DNA of 64,000 nt. Origin: Tritrichomonas musculus (taxonomy: Eukaryota > Parabasalia > Tritrichomonadida > Tritrichomonadidae). The translations under genes were made by a program, and so were the position numbers. The notes beneath the pieces were generated by a model that made no database searches, had not been told where the DNA came from, and worked only from the letters and a program-made list of their open reading frames with translations. Where the stretch lies: positions 992,001 through 1,056,000 of the forward strand of contig JAPFFF010000028.1 of the NCBI GenBank assembly GCA_039105265.1, read 5' to 3'. Positions 50,108 through 60,653 of this stretch are shown here, piece after piece; position 1 is the first letter of the stretch, and the number at the start of each line of letters is the position of its first letter.

Positions 50108-52408
50108 ATGGATCAGATAAAAGTTTTTTACTATCTTGAAATCGAAGGTACTCAAAATTTTGACAATGTAACATGTGATGCAAAATGTTCTGTCAGAGAA
50201 TTTCTTAACAATGTTGAAAAAAATTTTAATGATCAATATCAAGAAGATATAAATCTAGAGGATATCCATTGCGTTTATTTAAAAGGCAATAAAATTGAAG
50301 AAAGCCGTAAGCTGGATGATTATTTGGATTATCTAAAAGAACATATTCCATTAATTATTTTAAAAGATTCAACCAAATTAATTGAAAACTATATTCCCTT
50401 AATTGATCTGGATAACTATACAAATTTCAAGTTTTTGTCAGAAAGTAGTTGGGGATGTTATGTAAAAGCAACTGATAAAAAAAGTAATAAAACAGTTTTA
50501 ATTAAATCAATTCAATATTTACAGGGCTTTAAACACTTAAATCATTACAAAATATCATCTACACTTTGTCATCGTGCAATTATTAAAATTCTTGGTTTTC
50601 GTTATCCTTTAACTGAACAAAAAAAAATGGAAACTAATCTTCCCAAAATTCAATATACTTATAAAGGGACAAAGCGTTATGTTGATTTTACTCAATTCAT
50701 TGTTGTTTTAGAGTTTGCAGAAAATGGGGGACTTGTGCCAATTTTAAGTGACTATTTAAGATCAAATGGAGCCAGTCATGACAAAATGAACCCGACAATT
50801 AGAAGTAAAATTATCTATGGTGTTGCATCGGCAATGGAATATTTGCACCAAAAACATGCTCTATTATGTCGTTTTTCCGTGGATGATGTTTGTTTAGATG
50901 ATAATTTTGAACCAAAAATTACTGGGTTTGATTTTTTAATATATTCTGATTCACCAAAACATGAAATATATGAATATTATGGAAATCCTCTTCCACTCGC
51001 ACCTGAAATTATAATGGATGATGAATTTAGTTATCCAGCTGATGTTTACTCATATGCTCTTTTTTTATATAAAATGTTCTCAAATAGTATAGAATTTAGC
51101 GATAGAAAACCAATTCGTTCTCCTCAACAATACATGATGAAAATAGATAAGGGAATGAGACCAAATAGGCCAGAAAGCATTCCAGATTCTTATTGGGAAC
51201 TCATTCAAAGATGTTGGAAGCATGATGCAAGCGAACGGCCGACTTTTGAACAAATTGTTGAAGAACTAAAAAAAAGCAAATATGCAATTGAAGAATATGG
51301 AATGAAAACAAATCTTGATGAACTTCAGGAGTATCAAAAACGAATTGATTCAACAATTCAAAAAGCATCGAATTCAGAAGCAGAAAACAGTCAATTTAAT
51401 AATCAATTATTGATAAAACTTAAATCAATTTTCTTACCCAAAAACAATGATCAAAAAACACTCAATTGCTTCATAGGCGATGATGAAGAAAAGTTCCACA
51501 ACGTTCTTTCCAAAATTGGTGAAGGAGCTACATCAATCACGTACAAAGTAGTTGATACTCGAACAGGAAAAATTATGTGTAAAAAGATTCTCAAATATGT
51601 TGAAAATGAAGAAATAGCATTCAAAACATTGCAAAATGCAATAAAAGAATTTGAGGTTCTTTCTCAATTCAGCCACCCATGCATTTGTAAAGCTCTTTTT
51701 ATTAATACATCAGAAGCAATTACTGATCCAAATATAAGCATGAAAGAAGGAAGTAAAAATGCAGAAATTACAACAATTGCACTTTTCCTTGAATACGAAG
51801 ATTACAGTTTATCTGATTGTTTGAAAAACATGAACAATACATTAAAGACCAAAATTGTTGTTGAAATTGTACATGGAATGAAAGCTATTCATAAGCAAGG
51901 ATTAATTCATCGAGATCTGAAAATAGAAAACATTCGACTGAATTGCATTTATGAAGCAAAAATCATTGATTTTGGTCTTGTTCGAATTCATGAACTTTTA
52001 TCCGATAACTATTCATTTGTTCAAGATACAATGACAAAAGGTGTTGGAACGTTCCATTATATGTCTCCAGAAATGCTGAATGAAGAAGATTATGATTATA
52101 AAACAGATGTTTATTCATTTGGAGTTGTCTTATACTATATGTTCATTGGATCATTGCCTAAACAAAAGATGAAAGATAAAACATCTGGTGTAATGATCAC
52201 ACTTCCAAAACAATCAGAATCTATTTCTAAATTCTGCATTGAATTGATTTCAAAATGCTTGTCATTCAAACCAGCAGCAAGACCAACATTCGATGAAATC
52301 TTAACAATGATTCGCGACAATTCATATTCTCTTGCTTCTTACGTTGACATTGGCATCGTTTCAAGAAGAGATCGTGAACTTGACCTTTATGAAGAATTAT
52401 CGCAATGA
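50108..52408 (+). CDS. Ubiquitin-like / pseudokinase / kinase protein
   Basis: I take ATG 50108 as the start (MDQIKVFYYLEIEG), giving 766 residues; the frame is open 8 codons further but without ATG. Residues 1-88 form a ubiquitin-like domain (YYLEIEG strand, IHCVYLKGNKIEESRKL). Residues about 105-390 are a kinase fold with K133 but CRF for HRD (254-256) and GFD for DFG (273-275), with APE kept, so a pseudokinase. Residues about 400-460 are a polar linker. Residues about 463-745 are a complete kinase: GEGATS, CKKIL, HRDLKIEN (601-608), DFG (621-623), SPE. The arrangement parallels JAK kinases, where a pseudokinase controls the following kinase, but the sequence is TKL-like, so the likeness is convergent. 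It probably acts in the cytosol. Confidence 0.9.
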   Translation: MDQIKVFYYLEIEGTQNFDNVTCDAKCSVREFLNNVEKNFNDQYQEDINLEDIHCVYLKGNKIEESRKLDDYLDYLKEHIPLIILKDSTKLIENYIPLIDLDNYTNFKFLSESSWGCYVKATDKKSNKTVLIKSIQYLQGFKHLNHYKISSTLCHRAIIKILGFRYPLTEQKKMETNLPKIQYTYKGTKRYVDFTQFIVVLEFAENGGLVPILSDYLRSNGASHDKMNPTIRSKIIYGVASAMEYLHQKHALLCRFSVDDVCLDDNFEPKITGFDFLIYSDSPKHEIYEYYGNPLPLAPEIIMDDEFSYPADVYSYALFLYKMFSNSIEFSDRKPIRSPQQYMMKIDKGMRPNRPESIPDSYWELIQRCWKHDASERPTFEQIVEELKKSKYAIEEYGMKTNLDELQEYQKRIDSTIQKASNSEAENSQFNNQLLIKLKSIFLPKNNDQKTLNCFIGDDEEKFHNVLSKIGEGATSITYKVVDTRTGKIMCKKILKYVENEEIAFKTLQNAIKEFEVLSQFSHPCICKALFINTSEAITDPNISMKEGSKNAEITTIALFLEYEDYSLSDCLKNMNNTLKTKIVVEIVHGMKAIHKQGLIHRDLKIENIRLNCIYEAKIIDFGLVRIHELLSDNYSFVQDTMTKGVGTFHYMSPEMLNEEDYDYKTDVYSFGVVLYYMFIGSLPKQKMKDKTSGVMITLPKQSESISKFCIELISKCLSFKPAARPTFDEILTMIRDNSYSLASYVDIGIVSRRDRELDLYEELSQ

Positions 52409-52529
52409 AATCAAGATAAAAATTCTTCTTTTTAGCAATTTTTTTAACGCATTTTAATCCTTAAAAAAAAAAAAAAAAAAAAAACATTTTATTTTTAATG
52501 AAGTTTTTTTTGAAAATTCAGCTTTTTAA

Positions 52530-52530
52530 G

Positions 52531-52573
<43 letters not shown>
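52530..52573. repeat. 40-nt poly(A) tract
   Basis: Forty consecutive A (52531-52570) followed by TTT lie immediately 3' of the esterase stop codon (52574-52576), so on the sense strand the gene ends TAAAAATTT then T40. A second A tract lies at 52461-52484. Confidence 0.9.
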
Positions 52574-52574
<1 letters not shown>

Positions 52575-54301
52575 TATTCATAATTCCAAAACCAAATAAA
52601 ACCATTATACATGTAAATGTTAGCTGACCCGCCGTCATGAGAAGCTCCATTCAAAACTCTGTAAGCAAGATTTCCATCCAGTTCGCTTGTTGCCTGAATG
52701 AAATTCTTACCAGGTGAATTGAGCATTGCATTAATCTGACTAGTGAATCCTGAATAAGCGAAATCGTTTGTTCCAGAGAAAGCTCTAATGAAGAAGTCTC
52801 CAGGACAGAGTCCAAAGCCAGTCACGATACTGTCCATGAAAGATCCGCTCGATGTAATACCTCCACTGGAAGTGATGAAGTACCTGAAGTACTCTAAGCA
52901 GTATTGGAAAGTCCTCCATGTGCAAACTGATCCCATTGAAAAACCTGCGAATCCGCGATGATTCCTTGAATCTTTGAAATCAGAAGGAGAAGTTCCTTTT
53001 GAATAAGTTCTATATTTCCCTTCAACAGCTGGCATCAGGTCATTTAAGAGTTCATTGTGGTAATTGTTGGTCAATGTCTGAGCCAATCCATAATTTCCGC
53101 TATCTTCTGGGCTCTCGTTGTTGTATGTCGGACAGACAATGATCATCTCTCTCATTTTTCCATCTTGGATTGCGTGATCAATGACGTTCTTGAAACCATT
53201 TGGACTTTCAGGTGTCCCCAAATAAGTCCTTTCATTCGACCAGCCGCCATGCATCAAATAAAAGATGTTGTATCTCTTTTCTTCAGTGTATCCGTATGGA
53301 AGATATACATAGCATGTCTTGTTCAATATTTTTGACTTGCTCGAATATGATATCGATTCGTACGTTAAATAAGTAAGACGTTCAAGACGCCCTTGATTAG
53401 AGGCAGCAGAGTAATAATTGTTTGGAATTAATTCTACATTGTCTGGAATAATTCGTGAGATTTTTTGCCAGTCTTCTTCGTTAGTATTTCCACTTTTTCT
53501 GTGGTTAAATAGCCACTGCATTATTTCAGAGTCTCTGGCAATTAAATGGGAAGCGCCATGCTGGTTTAGGGCTCCTTTATCGGTGTAATATTTTGAATTT
53601 TTAACATCTAAAATTAGGAGTTCGCTGATCTCACTTTCAGGAACATTTTTTTCAACATATTTCTGATGGATTGAACTATATGCCGTTTTGAATGGCTGCG
53701 AGCCATAATATTCGTCATTCTCACCGATTACAAAATAAACAGGAGTCTTTGAGTCGACTATTTTATTGTAATTACCATCCCATTGAGATGCACATATTAA
53801 TGCTGCTGTATAAAGATCAGGTCGATCACTCAGAATAAGAGAAAGAGTTTCTCCTCCACCTGAATAACCATTGATGTATACATTATTTTTGTCAATTTTA
53901 TAATGACTTAAAAAATATTCTGTTAATTCGATTGTTTGTGTTGATGATTTGCTGCTCCAGTCACTTAGTTGTGGTGCTAAAATTATCATTTTTTCATTGT
54001 ATTTTTGAGCTTCAAATCCAAATTCTTCTGTTTTGAGATTAGCAGCAACACCTTGAAAATAAAGTCCGTTATATCCTGGTAAAGTAACATACAAAGCATA
54101 TGCTATGCTGCCATCATAATCGTCAGGAAAATATACGCAATAATGAATATCGTCATTTGTTGGAGAATGAAGTATATTATCTATGATAAAGCCCCGATAT
54201 TTTTCTGTCCCTTCTGTTATTGTGGCATCAGCTGAAATATTCTTTTGTTGTTGGTTTAATTTGGTTGATTGCATGAAATGAAGGAATAAGAAAATGATCA
54301 T
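52574..54301 (-). CDS. Tandem alpha/beta-hydrolase esterase (feruloyl/acetyl esterase type)
   Basis: The product has 575 residues from ATG 54299-54301. A short hydrophobic N-terminus (MIIFLFLHFM) may be a signal peptide, but is weak. Domain 1 (about 35-270) resembles depolymerase/PHB-type esterases: GYSGGGE with S147, GENDEYY with D196, GASH with H252. Domain 2 (about 310-575) resembles esterase D / xylanase-linked feruloyl esterases: YLMHGG, GFSMGS with S455, GTNDFAY with D513, GASHDGGS with H555. Both triads look complete. Such enzymes remove feruloyl or acetyl groups from plant xylan and are common in rumen bacteria, so bacterial origin is likely. The other gut-type carbohydrate gene here is the GH3 at 34097. 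The true substrates are not determinable. Confidence 0.88.
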
Positions 54302-54627
54302 TTTTTAAAATATATAAAAAAAAAATTATTTTGAATGATTATTTATAAATGCAAATTTCTTTTTTTCGTTTCATTATTATAATTTATAATTATATTTTTG
54401 GAAATTATTATATAATATAAATCATATTTATATGATATAATATGCGATTTATTGATAAAAAAATGGGATATAAAAGAAATAAAATAAAAAAAAATCGTAA
54501 AAAGAAGTTAACAAAAATTGATTTATCGTATAATACGATATTCTAAATCTGTTCATGGTCTTCTAAAACGACCGATTGAATTATTACAAATAAAAATATA
54601 TTCTACTAATAATATTTTTCCAATATT

Positions 54628-54741
54628 TCAATTAGTGAGACACTAAATTTAGACTTATGAAAGATTTACTTGTCACTAAACTTGAAGATTCAAGTGCTCG
54701 TTCTTGATGAATTCAAGAAATCTTCTTTTGCTCCATTAAAA
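54628..54741 (+). pseudogene. Fragment of a surface-protein gene 3' end
   Basis: These 114 bp align without gaps to 60390-60503, just before the membrane helix of the surface protein at 57006-60653, with about 15 differences. Homology ends sharply at both sides. The fragment has lost its coding frame (TGA codons occur in it). It is a leftover of a duplicated paralogue, on the same strand. Confidence 0.8.
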
Positions 54742-55084
54742 TAATTATTACTATTTATTTTGAATGCTTGTAAAATTATTTTATACATTTAGTATCTTAA
54801 GGGCGTCCGTCCCAAAAATGTTTGTAAACTTGCCAATATTGAATAAACTCATAGAATATATCTTTCAATACTTCCAAACTATGAAAAAGTTTAGGTCAAA
54901 AATGATGATATTTGTCCTAAACGATCAAAAAACAATTATTTTTTAAAACTGATTAAATTTTACAAAAAATAATTTGAGTAATATTTTCTGGCAAGGCTTG
55001 CTAGTTACATAACCAGCAAGGTGTCCACTTTTTGAATGGAAAATACTGATAAAGCTTTTTCAAAGAAGAAAAGTGCCAAAAAAT

Positions 55085-55363
55085 TCAGAGATAGAGAGTT
55101 TGGACTTCACCCTTAAATATATATGACGTCTGATTTAGAAAATTATTATTATCTGAAAAAGATATTTTTTGGGAAGATGATTGTGATTGGGAAGATGTTT
55201 GTGACTGATAAGATGATTGTGATTGGGAAGATGGTGACTGGGAAGATGGCGGTAGCTGAGGATGTATCTGATGCGATAGCTGATTCTGTTGCTGATGCGG
55301 TAGCTGAGGATGTTGCTGTGGCAACTTGTTATTTCTATTAAATAAATTAAAATATTTAATTTA
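55085..55363 (-). pseudogene. Q/S/P-rich coding remnant, no start codon
   Basis: A minus-strand frame of about 90 codons has a strongly biased composition: PQQHPQLPHQQQNQ, then a run of SQSQSS-type repeats, then a normal polar end. No ATG lies between the preceding TAA and the repeats. It resembles the low-complexity tail of a protein and is probably a gene fragment; an unrecognised short gene is possible. Confidence 0.3.
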
Positions 55364-56000
55364 TAAATATATTTTTAAAAATTTAATTCATCAAAAATTT
55401 TTCGTTACGAAAGTGGAACAACTGTAAATTCTATCCCGAACTTTTGAAAAGATGACGATATCAACTTTTTGATGAAAAGTTTTTTGAATACATTCAAATA
55501 TTGAATACTTCTCTCAATATTTTTATTAAAATTGAGAGAAAGTTTCCTTCAAAAAGTGGATCGATGATAAAACCGATTTTTCAAATTTTTATAGATGAAT
55601 ACATAAAAAAAATAGCTTTTTTTATGCGGTTACCCGCACGTTTTTTATTTTTTTTAGAATTGAAATATCCAGTAAAAATGACCAATCAAAAAAATGGCCA
55701 ATGTCCGTAAAGGTGAAATATACTCTAACATTTTTTTTTTTCATTACTTTATTCATTTTTTTCATCTGTCACATCCAAATTCAATTAATCTCATCATTCT
55801 TATCTATTCTCATCAAATTTTGTCAATTTCATTCAATATCAACTAATCGCATTTATCTGTTTCAATCTAATCTCTCATAAAATAGCTAATTGAAAAAATA
55901 TAGAATAATTAAGAATAATTATAATAAATTAATAAGGAATTTTATTAATAGATAAGATTATTATAAGATTATGAATAAAAAAGAATTAAATGTTTTAATA

Positions 56001-56140
56001 GCCACTACGAGCGAAGCGAAGTAGAGACTTTGGCAATCCATATTCGCTATGCTCAGCTCGTATTGCTTGGATTTTGGCGCTTTCGACGTTAGATACGGTA
56101 ATCGTCTTACGCCGGGTTCCCTTTGGAGACTGGGAAGAGA
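56001..56140. other. GC-richer structured island of unknown nature
   Basis: This 140-bp stretch is visibly richer in G+C than the surrounding DNA. It contains ACGAGCGAAGCGAA, which can pair with TTCGC and GCTCGT segments 45-65 nt downstream, and CTAC/GTAG closing a small hairpin. No reading frame or known RNA signature was recognised. It could be a structured noncoding RNA or a dispersed repeat. Confidence 0.35.
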
Positions 56141-56995
56141 TGATAATAAATATTTAATATGAGAGGAAGTTTGAAGGTCGTAATAAATATTGAAAATCTA
56201 CATGCAAACCAATGTTATAAAAAATAATTATTATGAGAGGAAGTCTGAAACATGCTGAAGGTCTATACATATTCATATTGTAATATAAAATCAATTTTTT
56301 GACGAAAGAGTAGATAAGAGCAAGCAATTAAAAAAATAAAAATCGTAATTTCGAAAATCTTAGAATCTTGAGTAATTTTTTTTGAGGTAAATATCATTCG
56401 TGGAAGATTATGGTCAATATTGCGATAAGAACTTACGTGCTCGAGCAGGTTTCACTAATCAAAATGAAAAAAGGTGATAGATATGTGTGGGCAGACGATC
56501 AAAATACGTTATTTTTAAGATATTATAATAAAAAAATATTTCTTTTTTTGCACAATATTTTATGAAACCAAATATTACTGAATGCAAAATAATAAATATT
56601 TGTATAAACTATAATGCTTTTTATTTTTAATTCAAAAAGAAAATTGAATGTTTTTTTTTTTTTTTAGTATATCTCAATATTTTATAATTTATTGATTTAA
56701 TATTACATATATTATAATATAATTATATATACTTTATGATATTATTCTGACAAATTTTATTTTTAGCATAAAATATTTTGCAAAAAATACATTTTATTCA
56801 ATATAATACTATAAATTAATTATTCTTTATTTATCTTGTTATTTGTTCATTTTAAGTATTAATAATTTTTTTATTTATCATTCATATATTATATTTACAA
56901 TTTTTTTCATATTATAATATGATTATAATTATTTTTTTTTTAGATAGTAAGTAAAGTTTTTATTTTTCACAATTTTATTTGTGAAAGTTTTATTT

Positions 56996-57000
56996 TCATA
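56996..57000 (+). promoter_or_regulatory. Inr-like element (TCATA)
   Basis: The A lies 8 nt before the ATG at 57006, matching the trichomonad initiator in position and sequence. Confidence 0.45.
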
Positions 57001-57005
57001 AAATC

Positions 57006-60000
57006 ATGATAGTTTTTATACCCTTATTTCTATTATTTGTAAAAGGTGAAGAACCTTTGTCTGTCCCTATATCAATTCCTATAACTGAAATGACTCATGT
57101 TTCAGGAAACTACGGATGCTATCTTGATGTTCCATGTTCTATTGATAATCCAATTGCTGAATGTGGTTATAAATGCTGGTCTGTGAAGGGAGATAATCAT
57201 GCTGCTGCTTTCGAATATACCTTTAAAGGTGAAAAATTTCAAGTATATGGTACATATAAATCTGGTCATGGAAATTATACAATTTATCTTGATGGTAATC
57301 TTTTGGCAACAATAAATCAAAATTCTGCAACTGAACTAAAATACAAACTTCAATATACTTCACCAGTATTGCCATATGGTCCTCATACGATTGAGATAAA
57401 AGGAATTGGTCAGGCATATGAAATAACCAAAATTGCTTATTGGCCATCAGTCAATGCAATCCGAATAAACGCAACAGAATTTGAATCGCATACAAATAAT
57501 GAATGGCAAAAAGAATCAGATGGTATTGGCGGAGTAAGGCTTCATTATTTTAAAGAGAAAAATCATTATTATCGAATATCACACTCTTATATTAAGTTCA
57601 CTAAAGTTTGGATTTATGGATCCCGAAATACTAATTTGGATTCTTTTACATTCAAAATTTCCAACCAAGAAACAGAAGTTGAAGATTTTCCTGTTGATGA
57701 AAGTCATACGTCAGAGATAAATAACACACTTCTTCATGAATCCAAATATTTTAATCTTCGAGATTATATGATTGCCTTTACCCCTGATGATGAATCAAAA
57801 GAAGTGATAGTCAATTGTTTGTATTACATTGACACCCCTGAACCAAAAGAGCCCGATCTTGTACCTTTTTCAGTGCCTGTAAATTACATGACAAGGGCCG
57901 AATCTGAATCAGACTGTTCGGTGCCCGTTGAATGCGAAAAGAGCTTGTCTAAACCGTCTTGTGGAACAGTTTGTCAATCAAAGGGAGATAATAGAGCCAC
58001 CTATGAATATGTATTCAAAGGAGAAAAGTTCCAAGTTTATGGAAATTATGATCCAAGCCTGAGTTATTACGACATTTTCATAGATGACATTTATCTCTCA
58101 ACGGTTAACCAAAAAGATGCACATTCAAATTACAGGCTTCAATATTCATCGCCAATATTTGGTTATGGCGAGCACAAAATAAAAATTGCAGGAAAAGGAA
58201 GAACTTTTACTATTTATAAAATTGCCTTTTGGCCTTCTCTTGATGCTGTCAGGTTGAATTCGACAGACATCAGTCCTCCTTGGCATCAAGAAAGCGACCG
58301 CATTGGAGGACTAAATGAATGGGTTAATGATAATGACAATGATAATATACTTGAAAAAAGTGCCACTTTGACATGCTCCAAAATTTGGATTTATGGAATC
58401 ACTGAACCTAATCACGGAACTTTAGATTTATCTTTAAATGACAATAAAATTGCCACTTTTTCTGAAACATCACCTTCTAGAATTGAATTTGTTCTTGTTC
58501 ATGAAACTGACTATTTCAATCTTGATACATACACAATGAAGATTAAATATAATAAAGACGGACCAAATAATGGTGGTGCTGTTTTATATTGCATTTATTA
58601 CCTCCCGATTCAGGGACCTGAAGAACCTCCAACCATATCGGTTCCTGTTCCAATTCAATCAATGACCATTGTTGGTGATAAGACAATTAGCACTCCTACA
58701 CAATGTCCATCGGGAACAACAATTGCTACTCAGCCATGTGGAGACATTAGTCAATCCACAATAGGCCACACCGTTACATACGAGTACTCTTTTAGAGGTG
58801 TGAAATGTCAAGTGTTCGGTTCTTATGGCCCAAGTAACGGTGCTTACAACATTTATGTTGATGATAAATTTATGTTGCAAGTTAATCAACATAAATCTGA
58901 ACAACAGAATTACATACTGCAATACTCTTCGGGTCTTTTGCCTTATGGAACACATACAATCAAAGCAGTTGGAATTGGAAACCAATTTGAAATCTACAAG
59001 TTCGCTTACTGGCCTTCTCTTGAAGCTACACGTGTGAATATTTCTGACTTCAATTTGGTAAGCGGTTGGACTAAAGAATCCGATAAATTTGGAGGTGTTC
59101 GTGCTTATACAGGAGGTACTGGTGGAACCGCTACGACTAATGTTGTAACAGATAAAATATGGATCTACGGGTCATTGAACTCTGGCCACCAAAGTGGAAA
59201 AATGCAAATTGGCGATTTTGAAGGTACATTTAATGAACATATGGAAGGAGAATATACCGATAGAAAAGACTTTTATTTGGTGTATGAAACTCCTTCAGAT
59301 TTCACTTTTAAATCAGGTGAATTAACTATATCATCTAGCCAGATTATATTGATAAGCTTTATTTTCTATGCCAACACTCCATTCCCATCGCCATCGCAAT
59401 CTCCGACTCAATCACCGTCACAATCTCCAACTGAATCACCGTCACAATCTCCAACTGAATCACCGTCACAATCTCCAACTGAATCACCGTCACAATCTCC
59501 AACTGAATCACCGTCACAATCTCCAACTGAATCGCCAATTCCAACGCCAATTGAGACCCAGATACCTGTTCCAACAAGGGTTCCACTTCCAACAGACGAC
59601 CCTGATCGTATCTACGTTTTCGAGGAGAATGCAACCTCCTCAGATGGCCGCTATCACCTCGATGTTAGCAATGATAAAAGAACGGTTGTTTCCATTCAAA
59701 TTTCTCAGTTCATCAACATAAGCAGTGAGCTTAAAGGTGGCGGAATTCACATCACAAATGCCGGTCTCCAATGCGACCAGATTCTCTTCAGAAACTGCAC
59801 GTCAGGTGTATCTGGAGGGGCCATTTATATTCACAATGTTTACGACATCAAAAACGAAGTCAATCTCAAGAATCTTGACATTTCTGAATGCAAGGCTCAG
59901 TACGGCGGTGCCATTTACATCTACTCTCATTTTGAAAGCAACGTCGTTTCAATTGTCTCTTCAAAGTTCACTGAAAACGTTGCGCTTGCTGGCGTTTCTG

Positions 60001-60653
60001 ACGAGCACCTGTTTGGCGGAAGCGCGATCTATCTAACCGCTCACAACGGGACAATAAAGCGCTGCAAATTCAACAACAACCAAGGAGAAGGTGGATCTGT
60101 TAAGTTGTACAACCACTTTGAAAATCTCGATCAAAATGCCCTCAAATATTTAAACAAGGAGGAATTGAGAGAAAAAGTAGGAAACCTCGTCATTTCCGAG
60201 TGCCAATTCAACGTGGATCAGTCTTCAAGCAATGCACTTTTCTATCTTAAAGGAAAGAAGGGCGCTAACCTGGAATTGGTAGATTGTGAATTCAATGGAA
60301 ATTTGGCCCTTGGATCTCATTATATTGAAGGTGAATGTAAAGAGAAAAATTCACCTAATTTGATCGTTAAAAATTGCAGGTTCTCGAGTTCAATTAGTAA
60401 GGCACTAAATTTGGATTCGGGAAAGAATTACTTATCAATAAACTTGAAGAATCAAGTGTTCGCTCTTGATGAAATCAAGAAGTCTTCTTTTGCTCCATTA
60501 AAAGTAGCTCTTATGATTGCTGTTCCAGCTGCTGTCGTTGCTCTGATCGTTGGTTTTGTTGTCTTCGCAATTAAAAGAAGTAAACAAAAAAAGGTCCAGG
60601 GAAATGAAGAATCGGTTGATTTGAACGAAATTTTGATAAATAACAAGGAGTAA
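57006..60653 (+). CDS. Type I surface protein: three beta-sandwich repeats, SPSQSPTE stalk, Pmp-like beta-helix
   Basis: The product has 1,215 residues. A signal peptide (MIVFIPLFLLFVKG) is followed by three homologous modules of about 260 residues starting near 20, 284 and 545. Each carries a PxxxMT start, paired cysteines, YEYxFKGEKFQVYG-like and YGxHTIxIxGxG segments, suggesting a carbohydrate-binding-like sandwich. Residues 795-842 are six SPSQSPT-E/Q units, a likely extended stalk. Residues about 862-1130 form a right-handed beta-helix with GGAIYI and GGSAIYL motifs, as in T. vaginalis Pmp-like proteins. Residues about 1167-1190 are a transmembrane helix, followed by a basic tail of about 25 residues. 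An adhesive or sugar-binding role at the cell surface is inferred. The stop reads TAAAAG. A fragment of a paralogue lies at 54628. Confidence 0.9.
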   Translation: MIVFIPLFLLFVKGEEPLSVPISIPITEMTHVSGNYGCYLDVPCSIDNPIAECGYKCWSVKGDNHAAAFEYTFKGEKFQVYGTYKSGHGNYTIYLDGNLLATINQNSATELKYKLQYTSPVLPYGPHTIEIKGIGQAYEITKIAYWPSVNAIRINATEFESHTNNEWQKESDGIGGVRLHYFKEKNHYYRISHSYIKFTKVWIYGSRNTNLDSFTFKISNQETEVEDFPVDESHTSEINNTLLHESKYFNLRDYMIAFTPDDESKEVIVNCLYYIDTPEPKEPDLVPFSVPVNYMTRAESESDCSVPVECEKSLSKPSCGTVCQSKGDNRATYEYVFKGEKFQVYGNYDPSLSYYDIFIDDIYLSTVNQKDAHSNYRLQYSSPIFGYGEHKIKIAGKGRTFTIYKIAFWPSLDAVRLNSTDISPPWHQESDRIGGLNEWVNDNDNDNILEKSATLTCSKIWIYGITEPNHGTLDLSLNDNKIATFSETSPSRIEFVLVHETDYFNLDTYTMKIKYNKDGPNNGGAVLYCIYYLPIQGPEEPPTISVPVPIQSMTIVGDKTISTPTQCPSGTTIATQPCGDISQSTIGHTVTYEYSFRGVKCQVFGSYGPSNGAYNIYVDDKFMLQVNQHKSEQQNYILQYSSGLLPYGTHTIKAVGIGNQFEIYKFAYWPSLEATRVNISDFNLVSGWTKESDKFGGVRAYTGGTGGTATTNVVTDKIWIYGSLNSGHQSGKMQIGDFEGTFNEHMEGEYTDRKDFYLVYETPSDFTFKSGELTISSSQIILISFIFYANTPFPSPSQSPTQSPSQSPTESPSQSPTESPSQSPTESPSQSPTESPSQSPTESPIPTPIETQIPVPTRVPLPTDDPDRIYVFEENATSSDGRYHLDVSNDKRTVVSIQISQFINISSELKGGGIHITNAGLQCDQILFRNCTSGVSGGAIYIHNVYDIKNEVNLKNLDISECKAQYGGAIYIYSHFESNVVSIVSSKFTENVALAGVSDEHLFGGSAIYLTAHNGTIKRCKFNNNQGEGGSVKLYNHFENLDQNALKYLNKEELREKVGNLVISECQFNVDQSSSNALFYLKGKKGANLELVDCEFNGNLALGSHYIEGECKEKNSPNLIVKNCRFSSSISKALNLDSGKNYLSINLKNQVFALDEIKKSSFAPLKVALMIAVPAAVVALIVGFVVFAIKRSKQKKVQGNEESVDLNEILINNKE
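59388..59531 (+). repeat. 24-bp coding repeat, 6 copies (SPSQSPTE)
   Basis: One variant unit (SPSQSPTQ) precedes five units encoding SPSQSPTE that look identical at the DNA level (59412-59531). They form the stalk between the beta-sandwich and beta-helix parts. Confidence 0.95.

Larger units (their letters stand above)
54302..57005. other. 2.7-kb spacer with gene remnants and a GC-richer island
   Basis: It holds no intact gene. It contains a surface-gene fragment (54628-54741), a Q/S/P-rich remnant (55085-55363) and the island at 56001-56140. A 52-codon ATG ORF of coding-like composition lies at 56410-56565. Two copies of ATGAGAGGAAGTYTGAA occur near 56160 and 56233. Confidence 0.6.

Noticed and set aside
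56410-56565. 52-codon ORF (MVNIAIRTYVLEQVSLIKMK)
   Set aside because: Its middle reads like real protein but the end is AT-rich noise. It is too short and unrecognised; perhaps a gene remnant.
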